Source: Silurus meridionalis (Eukaryota; Chordata; Actinopteri; Siluriformes; Siluridae). From it: DNA of 64,000 nucleotides. Positions 63,605-64,000 of the stretch are shown piece by piece; positions within the stretch are counted from its first letter, which is position 1; the number at the start of each line of letters is the position of its first letter. The translations under genes and the position numbers were made by a program. The notes below the pieces were generated by a model that saw nothing but the letters and a program-made list of their open reading frames with translations, did no database searches and was not told where the DNA came from. The DNA lies in contig NC_060896.1 of NCBI RefSeq assembly GCF_014805685.1, positions 10,318,889 to 10,382,888 of the forward strand, written 5' to 3'.

Positions 63605-64000
63605 GCAGAGATCATCACTGGTGCTCAGCGTAAGTCTATATAACTAGTGCACTGAACTTAAATGCGTATCAGAGCTAATAGAAACATCAGATTATATACC
63701 AGTCCTGAAACTTCTCTGGTACAGCCTAAACTCTCTTCCTTTAACATTTATAGACAATATGATCACTTTGAAGAGTCAAACTGGGAGCGTGTGAGATGGT
63801 ACAGATGGTTCTCTCTTAAATATCTTACCCATAATGTGTCAAAACACAAAAAAACACCCTCTATATATAGTTTTTGCCAATCCCTTAGCAACATTGTGCC
63901 ATGTTGTTTTCTCTTACTGCCAACAGTAAGTCTTCTTTGGCAGCATGTGATCTGAGTTCCCATGGCATTCCTGTCCACCGTGAGACAGCTTGAAGCTGCA

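Larger units (their letters stand above)
62202..64000. other. No gene seen; candidate conserved stretch and a GGAA repeat
   Basis: 62.65-62.9 kb is non-repetitive with TTAAT/ATTAA words. The final 400 bases are unique; frames there have no domain. Confidence 0.4.

Noticed and set aside
63413..63643. Frame with repeated KEGR residues
   Set aside because: Translation of the GGAA repeat.

Overview
This 64 kb window looks like intronic sequence of a teleost fish genome. The evidence is very dense CA/GT, CT/GA and GATA/GACA microsatellites, many decayed Tc1/mariner relatives, hAT-like elements, an RTE-like LINE in three copies, and tRNA-derived SINEs whose tails carry the 'GGATAAGGGCGTCTGC' stem-loop sequence typical of fish L2-clade LINEs and their SINEs. 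Only one stretch reads convincingly as host protein-coding sequence. The exact species cannot be read off; an otophysan such as a catfish is possible but is a guess.

The host gene: a 212-base exon on the minus strand (25205-25416) has a clean acceptor and donor and encodes part of a cadherin prodomain. It matches cadherin-13 (T-cadherin) best. CDH13 is known for very large introns, so the rest of the window is most simply read as two introns: more than 25 kb downstream of the exon (1-25204) and more than 38 kb upstream (25417-64000). No second exon could be identified by eye.

Layout: 1-1640 is a broken RTE-like LINE with a nested 146-base SINE-like insertion. 3.6-14 kb holds an L2/SINE tail, a Tc1 remnant, a hAT-like element, an 81-base mini-retroposon with a perfect 20-base target duplication, and non-repetitive stretches. 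14315-15874 is an almost complete Tc1/mariner-superfamily element of the DD37E type, with perfect terminal repeats, internal binding-site repeats and two frameshifts. 18.2-23.5 kb holds a second LINE copy, three Tc1 remnants and a hAT-like repeat with a nested 197-base hAT element. After the exon come an internally deleted mariner (26.3-27.1 kb), further Tc1 remnants (29.2, 31, 48.5, 50.1, 52.2, 55.1 and 59.9 kb), inverted pairs of dispersed repeats (22.3/36.9 kb and 36.1/43.6 kb), SINEs (42.0, 46.8, 52.8 kb), two GATA/GACA arrays (34.5 and 43.3 kb), a duplicated non-repeat segment (53.3 and 57.9 kb) and a third LINE copy with its target duplication (61.5-62.2 kb).

I found no rRNA, CRISPR, operon or convincing new multi-gene system. 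The most informative items are the mini-retroposons sharing the LINE tail, the DD37E transposon, the duplicated segment, and a few hairpins. Most open reading frames are chance products of microsatellites or transposon remnants. All family names rest on recognition by eye, without database searches.
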